A stretch of DNA of 64,000 nucleotides from Nissolia schottii. Its lineage: Eukaryota; Streptophyta; Magnoliopsida; Fabales; Fabaceae. The notes under the pieces are model-generated. The model was not told the DNA's origin. It did not search any database and saw only the letters and a program-made list of their open reading frames with translations. Location: assembly GCA_003254905.1 (NCBI GenBank), contig QANU01099368.1, positions 1 through 64,000 of the forward strand, in the 5' to 3' direction. Both the position numbers and the translations under genes were made by a program. Below, in pieces: positions 43,250 through 55,000 of this stretch. The number at the start of each line of letters is the position of its first letter. Position 1 is the first letter of the stretch.

Positions 43250-43800
43250 TCTAAAATATCTTTGGATAAACAAAATTCATTAACTTATTGAAGGCAAAAA
43301 CCAATTTACTTGTAAGGATATCATGTGGAATATCAATTAATGATTTACCTTCTGTTGAATCATCAGCAACTCCTCCTATTTGTAATAGTCGATCGTCGAA
43401 CTACTTTGATTTAGTATTATCAACTTTATTATAACTAATTGTGAGTCGTGTATTCTTAGAAAGTCTAACAAATTTGCAAAAAGACCTTAACTAAGAAGAG
43501 TTGATTAACGCTTTCACAATGTCTTTCTTCGAACTCTGAGCAATCACCAAGAGAATTTGCCTGAAATATCCACCCAAGACAACAACCTTTCCAACATTAG
43601 GTAAATCAGGATTGTATGAAGATGAAAATCGAAGTAAATCTTTTAAACATTTGTCTAAGGCTTCATAGAAAAATTTACTGAGAAGTGAAGTTTCATCCCT
43701 AATTATCAGTTCTGCCTTGCTCATCAATCTTGCATGAGAGCTGCCTTGCTTGATGCCACATGTCGAATATTTATTAAGATTTAATAGAATCTTGAATGAG
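43250..43800 (-). pseudogene. Helitron helicase (PIF1-like) fragment
   Basis: Minus strand reads KAELIIRDETSLLSKFFYEA, LDKCLKDLLR, GKVVVLGGYFRQILLVIAQ and INSS then a stop, followed by frame-continuing FCKFVRLSKNTRL and GGVADDSTEGKSLIDIP. These are motifs II-III and downstream blocks of Helitron RepHel/PIF1 helicases, where DEA and GGDFRQ are usual; here they read DET and GGYFRQ, and a TAG interrupts. It is a dead fragment without the Rep domain. Confidence 0.78.
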
Positions 43801-45389
43801 TTGCTTTTCTATTTGGCAACAAAAGTGAGAAGTCACATTAAGTGTAATCCCTTCAATCTTATGGACACAGACAACGTCTTCCACAAAAAGATATTAACTA
43901 CATTTAATCACATTTTTTAAATGTGAGTAATATTATTATTCAAATGTGGTTAAATATAAAAAAAATATATTGAATTGACTTATTTTAACATATAGATGAC
44001 CAATTTTTTTTAAGTATGAGTACAAATTATTATTTGGATATAAATAAGGAACCAAAAAAGAGTTTTAACCTATTTAAAAAGATGCTCGATAACAATTGTT
44101 TGACATATATATTCAACATTAATGTGACACCCATAATTCAAGAGCCTGGTCGGGTTTTAAGGAACAATGGAAAAGCTATTCAAGTCACCAATTCTTTTTG
44201 TAATGGTTTTTTTCATCACCCCTTCTAATGTAATTAGGGAACACAACATCATCATAGTAGTTATAGATCGAAATGCTTTTGGGTAAAATTTTGAGCAATT
44301 CTCATCTACTATGCATGAGCTTTTTGGATTAAAGTGTCCACATGGACCCGAAAGCCATGGTTTTCTCTACTGCTTTGCAATACTGACATTGGTAAACAGT
44401 CTTCGATATCCCATGTGTCTACTTGATAAACATTCAAAAAATTAACATTTCCACTAAAACAAATATAGAACGTTAAGCTAATTATAATTTATTTGTGTTA
44501 CCCTCGCGTTCATGTGTCTGTATCTGATCTTGATAAGTTGCTTCATTAAGATAATTATGGTCTTCATAATTTAATTTTAACACATAAATAAGAAACTTAC
44601 TTATAAGAGTGGGTATATAAGAGACATTACTCGAATTCTATAAATTGATATAACATTCAAGATTGAAATGGTCATAATTTCAAGTATCTTTAATGTCTAA
44701 TTATATATTAATGCCATCATAACCATTGATAACTGTGTATAATAAAATAAAAAACTATTTCTTATATTAAAGAATTATGTAATATTCAACATATAATTTT
44801 GTATTGGGACTAAAAATTTATATAGGTTAAATTTTGTAAACTGCAGTATGACTATATATTCAGTGGAAAGATGTTCCTTAACATCTCTGAAGTCATGAGA
44901 ATTTTTTTTTCTACAACGTACATTTAATCAATCATGTTCCCCTTTTTAAACAAGTAGATAAATTGTGGTTAAATTGTAGGAAAGACTACAACAAGAACAA
45001 CAAGAATAATAATAATAATAACACCACCACCAATAATAATAATAATAATATTTATTAATTATATATTATAAAATTAGTTTATCTTAAAAATCTATTATTA
45101 TTATTTTCTTTTTCTTTAGATTTTTTTCTTTGTTAGTTCTATACATTTTGGTATATATTAATGTTCTGTTATATTTTTAAAAAAAATCATCTACATTGAT
45201 AATTTTTAAATTTTTGGTTATTCATCTTAGATTTCTTCGATTAGATTTTTTTGACCTTTTTATTTAATTTACGTGGTTCATGTTCATATTATTTGTATGT
45301 GTGTTAATTTAATTTATTTTCATCTATTAACTCTATACATTTTGAATAGATTTCTTGGTGAGTTATAGATTTATCTTCAAATATCTTCT
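43801..45389. other. Gene-less AT-rich stretch
   Basis: No gene seen. ATA/ACC triplet-like microsatellite at about 45003-45050. Short open frames lack similarity. Confidence 0.45.
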
Positions 45390-46288
45390 TGTTAAGAATA
45401 ATTTAATATCTTAGATTTATTTGTAATTGAATTACTCTTGATTTAATTTGATTATTGATTTATTGTCATTATTACTTTATTCTCTACCTGGCCTATAAAT
45501 AAGTGTTAGCTCCTTTGTACTCATATACAACTCTTATAATATAACACAGTTATTTTTTTGCTCTATCTATTTCTTGTATTTTTAGTGCCCCTTTAACTCG
45601 TTTAATCAAGATGTTTAACATGGTATCAGAGTCATGGTTCCCACTTTGAACCTACATTCTCGCTTCCGCCAATTATCAGATTAAATTCTTAGTTTTTAAG
45701 ATGTCTTGTTGATTTCATTACTAATAAAATCATATATGTTCTCCATTTTTCCCCTTAACCGCCTCTGCATAGTCTTGATGTTGACTTAATCTGCTTTCGC
45801 GCAGTCTTGATGTTGCCCATTGCTGCCTCCGCGCAGTCTCGATTGTTGCCTATTGTTGTTACCTTTGCTGGTTTTGCCCAGCCATCGTTGTTGCCTTCAC
45901 TGGTTCCACCCAGCCACGGTTGCCTTCGTTGGTTCCGCCCAGCCACCGTTACCTTCGCTAGTTACACTTGACCACTGTTGCCGTTTTGTTGGTTCCGCCC
46001 CACTTAACTAACCATTGAACTGTGACAAGCTTAAAGCTCGGGAAGCTTTAGCTTGAGGGAGGGTGTCAAGAATGATTTAGTATATTAGATTTATTTCTAA
46101 TTGATTTACTCTTGATTTAATTTGATTATTGTCATTATTACTTTATTCTCTACCTAACCTATAAATAAGCATTGATTCCTTTGTACTTATATACAACTTT
46201 ATAATATAATACTGTTATTTTTTTTGCTCTCTATCTATTTCTTATATTTTCTGTGCCCCTTTAACTCGTTCACTCAAGATGTTTAACA
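45390..46288 (+). mobile_element. Complete TRIM retrotransposon (899 bp)
   Basis: Terminal-repeat retrotransposon in miniature. LTRs 45390-45620 (231 bp) and 46064-46288 (225 bp) both start TGT(T/C)AAGAAT and end GATGTTTAACA. The primer-binding site TGGTATCAGAG directly follows the left LTR at 45621, complementary to the 3' end of initiator tRNA-Met as in copia elements. A polypurine tract GAGGGAGGG directly precedes the right LTR. Both flanks carry the same 5-bp target duplication CTTCT (45385-45389 and 46289-46293). The 443-bp interior codes for nothing but has GC-rich tandem words (GGTTCCGCCCAGCCAC near 45900-45950). Several differences between LTRs show the insertion is not recent. Needs proteins from an autonomous copia element. 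Confidence 0.92.
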
Positions 46289-46643
46289 CTTCTCATTCCT
46301 AACTATTCAAATCCCCCATAAAGGTAGCCACTACATGATTTAAACTTCTTGTACCAATACCATTAAAGGTTTAGCAAGATGAGACGAGCTTCCACCAATC
46401 CTGAAACGAAGTTAGGGCATTAAGCCACTAACTTTGCATTATACCCATCTTTTCCCATACTTGTGTCGAATGGGAGCACGAGACAAAACAATGGTAGAAT
46501 GATTTTGCTTCTAAATACCACCGACAAGTTTCATCCACCTATGAAATCTGTGACTTTAATTTTTGTCAAACAGACGAACCTTTATGATTCAGTTTTTAGA
46601 CTAGCACCTTTACTTGGAGGGCACTTTAAATGTTAATGACCAG
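46289..46643. other. Gene-less stretch between elements
   Basis: No gene or element recognised between the TRIM and the hAT MITE. Confidence 0.4.
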
Positions 46644-47070
46644 TAGGGGTGCACAATGGGTTGGGCGACCCATTACCCATCACTTGTGTTGGGTCGGGTG
46701 TTGGGTCCAAATTGTAAGGTCTGCTCGACCAATTTTTTTATTTTATTATTTTATTATTATTATTTTATATATATTAAATATATACATACATTTTTTTATT
46801 ATTAGATTTATTTTCTTTTTTGCCTAAATCATTTTATGCACTAAAAGATAATATATATATATATATATTTATTAATTAAAAACATATTTTTATTATAAAA
46901 AATAAATGAAATAAAAAATAATAATTTAAAAAAAAATGATGATCCATCCACTGACTCGCCTAAGTTGACCCGCTTGAGACGAATGCCAACTAAAAACAAA
47001 AAATTGAACCGACCAATCTAAAGCAGGTCGGGTCTCAAACTCGGGCGAGTGTAACCCATCTTCACCTCTA
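46644..47070. mobile_element. hAT-type MITE (427 bp)
   Basis: Termini TAGGGGTGCACAATGGGTT and AACCCATCTTCACCTCTA are inverted repeats with a few mismatches; subterminal GGGTCGGGTGTTGGGTC faces GGTCGGGTCTCAAACTCG. Flanks carry an 8-bp near-duplication, ATGACCAG (46636-46643) and ATGACCAT (47071-47078). The interior is AT-rich and non-coding. An 8-bp duplication fits the hAT superfamily. Confidence 0.7.
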
Positions 47071-47808
47071 ATGACCATATTGAGGCTTAGGGATCCTTGT
47101 CACGGAACCCCGAGTATAAAGTGTCTACTAGAGGGTGGTAAAAAAGAAAAGTCACTTCATATGCCAACTTGACAATATACATTCCATCTTTTCTCATTTG
47201 TTAAGATATCCAATCACGCCCTTCCTTAATTGGTACCAGAAGAATTTCTTTTGCAATGGGATGCATGAATTCGTTCGAACAATAATTTATTTTGTTTAGA
47301 CAATATAAAAAAAAAAATTGTTTTCATTCAATGAAATTGTTACAAAAGATATTAAGTAATTATTTTTTTTTTAAGTTAATGTATTAACAATATAAAATTA
47401 TTTTACGTTATTATCTAATTAAATATAATTATATAAATAAAAATTATTGATTCTTTTATTTATTATTTAAAAAATTATACATATATAATAATTTATTTAA
47501 ATGATATTATAAAAAAATATAATATTATTAATACATAATAATTAAATTTTCTAAGGTCAATTTAGTAAAAATATAATAACATTGTGAGTACGGTTTTAAA
47601 AAGCTTTTATATAAAAGCAAAAGTCCAAAAAAAAAAAGAGCTTAAGACCAAACGTGTCTTCATATAAGAGCTTTTAAAACTCTGTATAGTGCAGCAGTGC
47701 CCAAATAGACTGTGATCAATCAGATGCTGCTTTTTCAGGAGTCGTGTCAACTAGCTTCTCTTCGTTTTTACGTATTTCCAACCTGCACACAGAAAACCCT
47801 AGCCAGCC

Positions 47809-50800
47809 ATGGATGACGTCAGAATTCCGGAGAGGAGCGGGAACAGCTTCCCCCTTGCCCCGCCGCTGATACGAGATTCTTCTTCTTCTTCCGACGACGA
47901 CGACGACGATGACACTTCGTAATTTTTCATTTCTATCTTTATTTATGCTTCTCGATGACAACTGCACAACCAAAATTCGATGCAAATCTCAAATCAGAAC
48001 TTCAATTCCTTCGTTTTCTTTCTCTTACTATAAACCGCAACCATCGTAATTGGCCAATTTACTTGTTTATTTATATTTTAATTTTTATATATAGCTGATG
48101 TTATTCTGTTTGGACTTTGGACTATACTAGTGCTGCTGACTTATCTGCTGATTTCAATTTCGATACCTGTATAGCATCTTTACACACATATCTCGGCGGT
48201 ACGCATTTTTTGTCTGTTCATTTCATTATATTTGTATGTCACTTTTTTTTTTCTGTTGACATCCTTGATATCTGCTTGCATGTCACAGAAGTTGAAGACA
48301 CGCGTCACAGGACCGCTTTCTTAGATGGTGGTTCTGTATTAAACCTTCCCCTGTTTCGCCTCCAAGGTATCTCTGGTTCTACGTTGATGTTCTTCTATCA
48401 TGGTGGTTCTAGTGATAGTTATTAATAAATCCGTGCTCTTATTGGAAGGAAGGAATACATGTAGACAATTAGAAGCTTTTACTTACCGGCCATTTTTGCA
48501 CAATCATACTGTAACAATGTGTATGTGAGTTGGGTTTAGGAGGGGAAGGGCTTAGTCATGGCCTCCAAAACAAGACTCACAAACACACCCTAACCCGTTG
48601 TTTGAATAGCTGGCTTCTGTAAATATTCAATTTCTTAATTTCAAAACAGATCTCGTGGTAGTCTCTTTCCCCAATCTGTATAATTGCCCACATGGGATAT
48701 TGAGTTTTCCCAATTTTGGGTAACTTTTGGCCGTTTCATTTTTGTCCTTGATCTTCTTATTAAACTATTATTTCATTGCATGTGTTCACGAAAAAATGGT
48801 CCATTTGTTTCCTCTTATCATAAGAAGTGGCAAAAGGTTGTCTTATCATAGGACTCCCTTTATGTAATTTTTAACTAATGGGAATAACTTTGACTAGTCC
48901 TTGCAATATTCAGGTGTTGTGCTCTTTCCTGGGGCTACTCTTCCCCTAAGAGTTATTGAACCCCATTTGGTGGCTGCTGTTGAGAGAGCTTTGACTCAAG
49001 TTGATGTTCCTTACACCATTGCCGTGGTAGGTTAACTCTGTATAGTGACCGCTGGTGGTTTATCCATGTGTGAGATTCTGTTTTAGTTTTTCTCATAACA
49101 TAAATGTGCATTTCCTTTCAGATTCGAGTTCACAGGGATACTACAAATAGGAGGATGAAATTGGCTAGCATTGGGACAACTGCAGAGGTATTACCTCTCA
49201 ACTGATGTGCTATTTATAACAATTTCATACTGAATAATTTGTATTGATACATGTTTGTGCCCACATATAACCCTTCAAATATAAAGTACAATTCTATCTG
49301 TTTAATTTGTGTAATTTATGAATTGCACCTCCTGGAAACTGGGGTGAGTCCTTAGGAGACATGAGAAGTTGGTAGGAAAATCATTTTGATTCAGAAAATT
49401 TGTCAGTAAAGGCATGCATCAGTTTCCATGTATATTTGTGCAAAAACCTTTTTAGTACAACTGAGGATGTTGGGAAGAGCAGAGATTGATTGCTTACCTA
49501 CACCACATCTTAATTTATGCAAAGTCTGGTTTTTGCAATGCAGCAGTGATGAGCAAACCGATGCCCTAAGCCCCCCGAAACCTTTCCTTCCCCTCCAAAA
49601 CCCAACTTGCAAACACACCCTAAAGGAGTGAAAATAAAATAAAAGATATTATCTTTATTTACAAGTTATAGTCTTCTTAGTTTTTATTGCAGTTAGATAT
49701 CAGTTTCAATATGTCTATTGGTTTATATTACTTGCTAAACACGTCTACAGATTCGACAATATGGCCGGGTAGAGAATGGTTCACTGAATGTGGTTACCCG
49801 TGGACAACAGCGATTTCGGTTAAGACAGTGTTCGAGTGATGAGGAAGGAGTGGTTAGGAAACTATTAATTTTCTTTTTTTTATTTTTTACTTTTTATTTT
49901 ATGGCATTATCCATGTAACTAGAGGCTGATGACTCCCCTTTTCTTTGTTCGGTTGGGGCGGTTCTTCTTAGCCTTATGGAGAGATCGAGATTATTAAGGA
50001 AGATCTACCATTGAAAACTCCAAGGGATGTAATTGGCAAAATAATACCATCAGCAGCCAGCAGCAGTGATGATAAATTCATGGATAAGTCAGATCAGGAA
50101 ATCAGATCAAATCTGAATGAAGCTGAAACACTGGATTCGAGAATTGGGAGCTGTTCCACTTCCGGAAATCAGTCATGCAAAGGAGAAGAGCTTAATAAGT
50201 GTTATAAAAATAAATATGCCTACCCATCACATAAAATTTCAAGAGCATTCTGGCCCCACTGGGTATATCGTATGTTTGACTCCTATTGGCTTGCACGAAG
50301 AGCTGCAGGTAGTTTTGCTTTGTTTCTTCTGACTCTTTATAATACATTTCTTGCAGGTTTGAAAATATGCTTTTCATTGCTGTGATATCACTATAATTTG
50401 CTGGCCTAAGTCGTGATTTTCTTTTCTGCATGATGGCCTGCTGGCATGGAATTTAAAATTCAAACAAGGACTTGAATTTAAATTCATAAACAGGTCATGT
50501 ATTTGTAGACTTCCCAGAAATAGTTTTTGCATAACCCTCAAGTATAATACTTTGTTAGTATATGCTTTTGTGAATATATTGATTTCTTCTCAATCGACTG
50601 AAAATTAGATACTACAACTCCTCATTTCTTCTTTTGTTTTTGGTGAAAACTTTGGTGCTGTACAAAGAATTCAAATTAAATAACACCTAATTTTGGCTCT
50701 TTACTATGAAACTGATATGTTAATCTCAGAATAACAGCTAATGCTTGTATTGATCATCTGTAGATATGTGGAAGCAGATAGTTGGGGTGCCTAGCATGGA

Positions 50801-52785
50801 TGGTGTGATTAATAAGCCTGACATTTTATCATTTTATATCGCTAGTAAAATACCTGTGTCTGGATCTACAAGGCAGGAGCTTTTGGATATTGATGGCATT
50901 GCATATAGATTGCGAAGGGAAATTGAATTACTAGAGAGCATTGATCTTATCCGATGTAAAAGCTGTGAGGTAATCATTGTCTTACAAAAGCTCCGCAATG
51001 TTACACACATTGCCATATTTAAATATAGATAGAGACAATTTTGTATATATAATTCTGTTTCAACTTTCATCAGGTGCTGATCAGAAAGTGATGTTTATTC
51101 CCCTTTTTAACATCTTAAATTTGCAGACTATAATTGGAAGAAGAAGTGATATGTTGGTGATGTCAAATGAGGGTCCTCTTGGTGCTTACGTGAATCCAGG
51201 TGGTTTCGTGCATGAGATAATGACTCTTTACAAAGCAAAGAGCTTAGATATCTTTGGGCCAGCAGTTACAGAATATAGTTGGTTTCCTGGGTAAGTTTCT
51301 GTCCATTTTCATGTCCTATGATGTAATGTACATATCACGTTATTTATTTTTCTTTAGGGTGTGTTTGAGTTTTATTTTTGACGGGAAGGAAAGGAGTTGG
51401 TAGGCTTAATTATACTTGTGAGTTTTAAATTTGGCCTACCAACTCTTTTTCTTTCCTTTTCTTCCCTTCCAAAATAAAACTCACAAACACACTCTTAGAC
51501 AAATAAGATGCGTTGAAGATCTAACTGTCCTGTTCCGTAATGCTCTATCATGCTTATTTTCTTCTTTTCTCGCTTATAGTTTAGTCTTTTAAATATGATT
51601 CAGCTGGTTTCTATTTCGATTGTGGCATTGGATTCTTGATCCCACTTTATAGAGATATTATCTTCCTATTATCTGGGTTTTTGGAGAAGAAAAGCGGGTT
51701 CATAGGCTGCCAGTCCATTAGATTGTAGTATACTTTCCCTTACTTCCTTGTGGGTTTATATGCACGTGGTTGTTTTCAAATGGTTTGTTTTGTCAGACAT
51801 AGTGACATTTACAGAGGAATTGGGGAGCTCTGTTGAATTGATTTATTTTATTTAACTTGTTTCTTTGCTTTCTGTGCTGTTAAGAGGATGCCTCAACCTT
51901 GCTTCCCGTATTTATCTTCTCTTCTAATACCTTTTTTTGTTTTGGGCTTTGCTAACCAATTCCCTAAGGGCATTGGTTAAGGAAGCCAATATAGGAAGTT
52001 TTAAGTTGATTATGCAATCAATGTCATTGAAAACATACAACTTTCACATTTTTCAATTACAAAATTATCATATATATTTTCTTAACAAGTGCCCTTAGCA
52101 AAATCCTTTTGTTTTTCAAAGTAAAAACTGGTTTTCAGCTTTGAACATTATAAGGGCAATACAAAAGTTAAAAGATATGTTGGCCATTATTATGTAATGC
52201 CCTTCATAATGCACTGAAGGGACATTTTTCCTTGTGCTCTAAGGAAAATTCTTATGTTATAGAAAAAAATTGTCTCTGACATTTGGTTAGCAACAATTTC
52301 GTTGAAACCTCCCCGGTCAATTCTGACCCTGACCCCGCAACCGTTCATTTGAGTGGGCTTCATTTAGCCAACAACACCTTTCTTTTCGAGAAATCATTGA
52401 GTACTCATGGTAGGATTACTCAACGACCTTCCTTCACACTATTCCCACTACAAAGGGAAATGACAATTAGGGAAAAAAAACAAAGGAAAGGAGGTAGTAG
52501 TGGGCTGTAATGTGGCATGTCATGGGTTTGTGACGATTAGCATTGTGAATGCTAACATGGTGATATTATTAGTACTTTCAAGTACCTTTGAATTGTTTGT
52601 TTAACGAGAGGCTAATATCAAAATGCGCTACGTTTCGCAGGTATGCGTGGACAATTGCTCGATGTGCCGCATGTTATACTCAAGTGGGGTGGCTTTTTAC
52701 AGCCACTGACAAAGAGCTGAAGCCTTGGGCATTTTGGGGGATAAGGAGCTGTAAAGTTGCAGAAGAAATGCGCCGAAACCATTAA
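47809..52785 (+). CDS. Cereblon homologue (LON N-terminal + CULT domain)
   Basis: Plant homologue of CRBN, the substrate receptor of CUL4-DDB1 ubiquitin ligase. Ten exons give 462 residues: 47809-47918, 48131-48198, 48289-48366, 48914-49026, 49122-49187, 49751-49852, 49972-50308, 50764-50969, 51127-51290, 52641-52785. All phases match; the exon 2 acceptor (ATACTAG) has a weak pyrimidine tract. Residues 25-36 are a Ser/Asp-rich acidic stretch. The LON-like domain begins LPLFRLQGVVLFPGATLPLR (about residue 78) and continues past RQYGRVENGSLNVVTRGQQR. The CULT domain occupies the last 115 residues: zinc cysteines 356, 359, 423 and 426 (CKSC, CAAC) and the three aromatic-cage tryptophans 412 (YSWFPG), 418 (YAWTIA) and 432 (GWLFTA) are all present. 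It appears functional. Endogenous ligands of the plant protein are unknown to me. Confidence 0.93.
51357..51494. mobile_element. Tourist-like MITE (138 bp) in cereblon intron 9
   Basis: Inverted ends GGGTGTGTTTGAGTTTTATTTT and AAAATAAAACTCACAAACACACTC-like face each other, and the inner arms pair GGAAAGGAGTTGGTAGGC with GCCTACCAACTC. It is flanked by TTA on both sides (51354-51356, 51495-51497), the PIF/Harbinger target duplication. Similar ends (CAAACACACCCTAA) occur at about 48587-48602 and 49607-49622 in other introns of the same gene. Confidence 0.75.
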
Positions 52786-53537
52786 TTGTGCTTTATGTAA
52801 TGGTCACATAGTTACAAGTTTGATGATATATTGATACGCATATATTACTCTATTAATCTATCCCAAGCTTAAGGATGGAAACCTTTAATTGTGTTTTATG
52901 TAATGGCCACACAGTTACAAGATTGATGATATATTGATGTGTATATTAATCTGTTAATGTATCCCGTGCATGGTGATATTGTGTACATAATGCAATGTTC
53001 GTGTATTTTAATTTTAGCATTTTTAATAGCTTGGAAGAAACAAAATGGCACATGAAGGCAATTTTAAATGCGAGCTTTCTGTAGTACTATTCTAGTTGTG
53101 TTATAGTAATTTTTATTATTAGAGTAAATAACCTATTTATTCTTTTAACATTTTTATGCTAACAATAATTTGGTCGTGAAAAAATGTTTCATATCAATTT
53201 GGCCCCAAAATATTGAAATTTGACATTTATTTATTCTAACTATTAAATCTCATTTATTAATTTTACTTCATATAATGTTTGGATTTAATTAATATTAAAT
53301 TTTAAAATGACCTGCAAAATTTTTTCTAGGACCAAATTGGTGTAAGGTAAAGAACTGTAAAATTAAATCGATACAGAAAAAATTTTAAGATCAAATTGAT
53401 ATCAAAATAAAAACGTTAAAGATCAAATTTATTATTTACTCATTACTATTTTTTGTGTTTAAATTGTTTGTTGACACAAGACATATTTTTTCTTGGTGTA
53501 TTAATACACTTGTACTAGTGTATTACACTCCGCCTAT

Positions 53538-53758
53538 GTTTGGTAGGGTGGCCAAGGAGGGAGTAATAAAAAGGGGATGATCAAAGTTAAATGAATGGTG
53601 TTTAGAGTGATTAAATTGGAGGGAGTAGAATGGCTAAAGAGAAATATTTTGTCTCTCCATAGCCGTCCAAAGCCATGGCATATTGACCCTCTAAATTGGG
53701 AGGTTAGGGAGGGAATAAGAGACATTTTTTGTTCCCTCCCCCATTTAACAAATCAAAC
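53538..53758. mobile_element. MITE-like repeat (221 bp)
   Basis: Begins GTTTGGTAGGGTGG...GGAGGGAGT and ends ACTCCCTCCCCC-like CCCTCCCCCATTTAACAAATCAAAC, so outer and subterminal segments are inverted relatives. No coding capacity; target duplication not clear. Confidence 0.4.
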
Positions 53759-54589
53759 TTTTAAGCAACTGAGTAATTCTAATTTGTTTCGTTGACTGTG
53801 TCTATTATTAACCCTTCCCTTCTCCATCAATAAAATTGTCATAGCCTACAATCCTACAAGTACTTTTTAGTTTTTTTGGAGACAAAATTAGGGCTTTCAT
53901 TTCTCCAACACTGTGGTCCCCTTCAAATAAATTCATGAATGCCCAATATTTCTCTAAAAGATAAGAATAATGACACATGTCACTGTAAGAAATATTTATT
54001 TAGAGAGTGACTTATGTCACTAAGAAGGTTCTAAAATAAATGAAGTAAGAAAGAAAAATATTTAATCTTAGTTTATCTTAGAAATAATTTTACAGTAGCT
54101 TTAAAAATTTATTTCTCTATCACGTCACTTGAAATCTTTAATAATCTTCTTAATATAAAAGGTAAAAAGTACGAAGATCATAAACACTCAATTCAATGAC
54201 AAAATGTTGTGACTACTTTTAGTTAACGAAAAACTATTACAATTTATCTCAAAAATTGTGAAGTAGAACAAATTCAGCCGCGCAATTTGCTAGTTTAGAT
54301 ACTAGTGATTTCAGGGTGAGAAAGAAGCGAAGAAAGTATGCAGTGCTAAGGGAGAAGAATGATTGAAATTGAAGGGTTTGTAATGGAATTAGGGTTGTTT
54401 ATATTGTAATTTTGGCTGGAGAAATTCTTGGTTAAATATAATTTCAACACTTTAAATTAAGGTACTCACCATAAAAGTATGGTCATAGAACTCATCTTTA
54501 CCGTGCTGATAGAACTCATCTTTACCATGCCTACGCCCAAATTTGAGTTATTGAAATTGTATCTACAAATTTCTCTTTTGGCAGACATC

Positions 54590-55000
54590 CTTTTGTAAAT
54601 TTTCAAGCTCAGCTTCATGGTATCGCAGGCAGCCAAGAAAGATAGAGAAACAGAGGGAAAATGAGAGAAAATGAATTTGATTTTGAATCTGTAACTTGTA
54701 TTATTCAATCAACAGCAAGCTGAATATATATGTACATGACAATGAAATTCATCATAAATTACATTTAAAATTACATTACATTTACATTTGTATTTACACA
54801 TAACTAACTTAAACTTCAGTTTGCAAGCGCAACCCCCATAACAGAAACCATCCTGTTCTGGCGATTTCGCAGATTCAGTTGCAGCCTGTTGCTGGTCTCT
54901 GTTGCTTAGCTTGTTTCCTTCTCTTCCAACCTGCTCACACCTTTCGTTGTGGAAGTGGCTATTTATAAGCATGTTTGGAATCAAAAGTGTGAATCATGCG
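54590..55000 (-). mobile_element. Copia-LTR-like fragment
   Basis: Minus strand shows CTTATAAATAGCC (TATA box, 54956-54968), a transcribed-looking leader, and AATAATACAAGTTACAG followed by a CT-rich tail, the order of a retrotransposon R-U5 region. No partner LTR or coding domain is attached. Confidence 0.4.

Noticed and set aside
47716-47985. Minus-strand 89-codon ORF as the missing TrpRS transit-peptide exon
   Set aside because: It is antisense to cereblon exon 1, its basic run is the complement of the Ser/Asp tract, and no suitable donor leads to the TrpRS phase.
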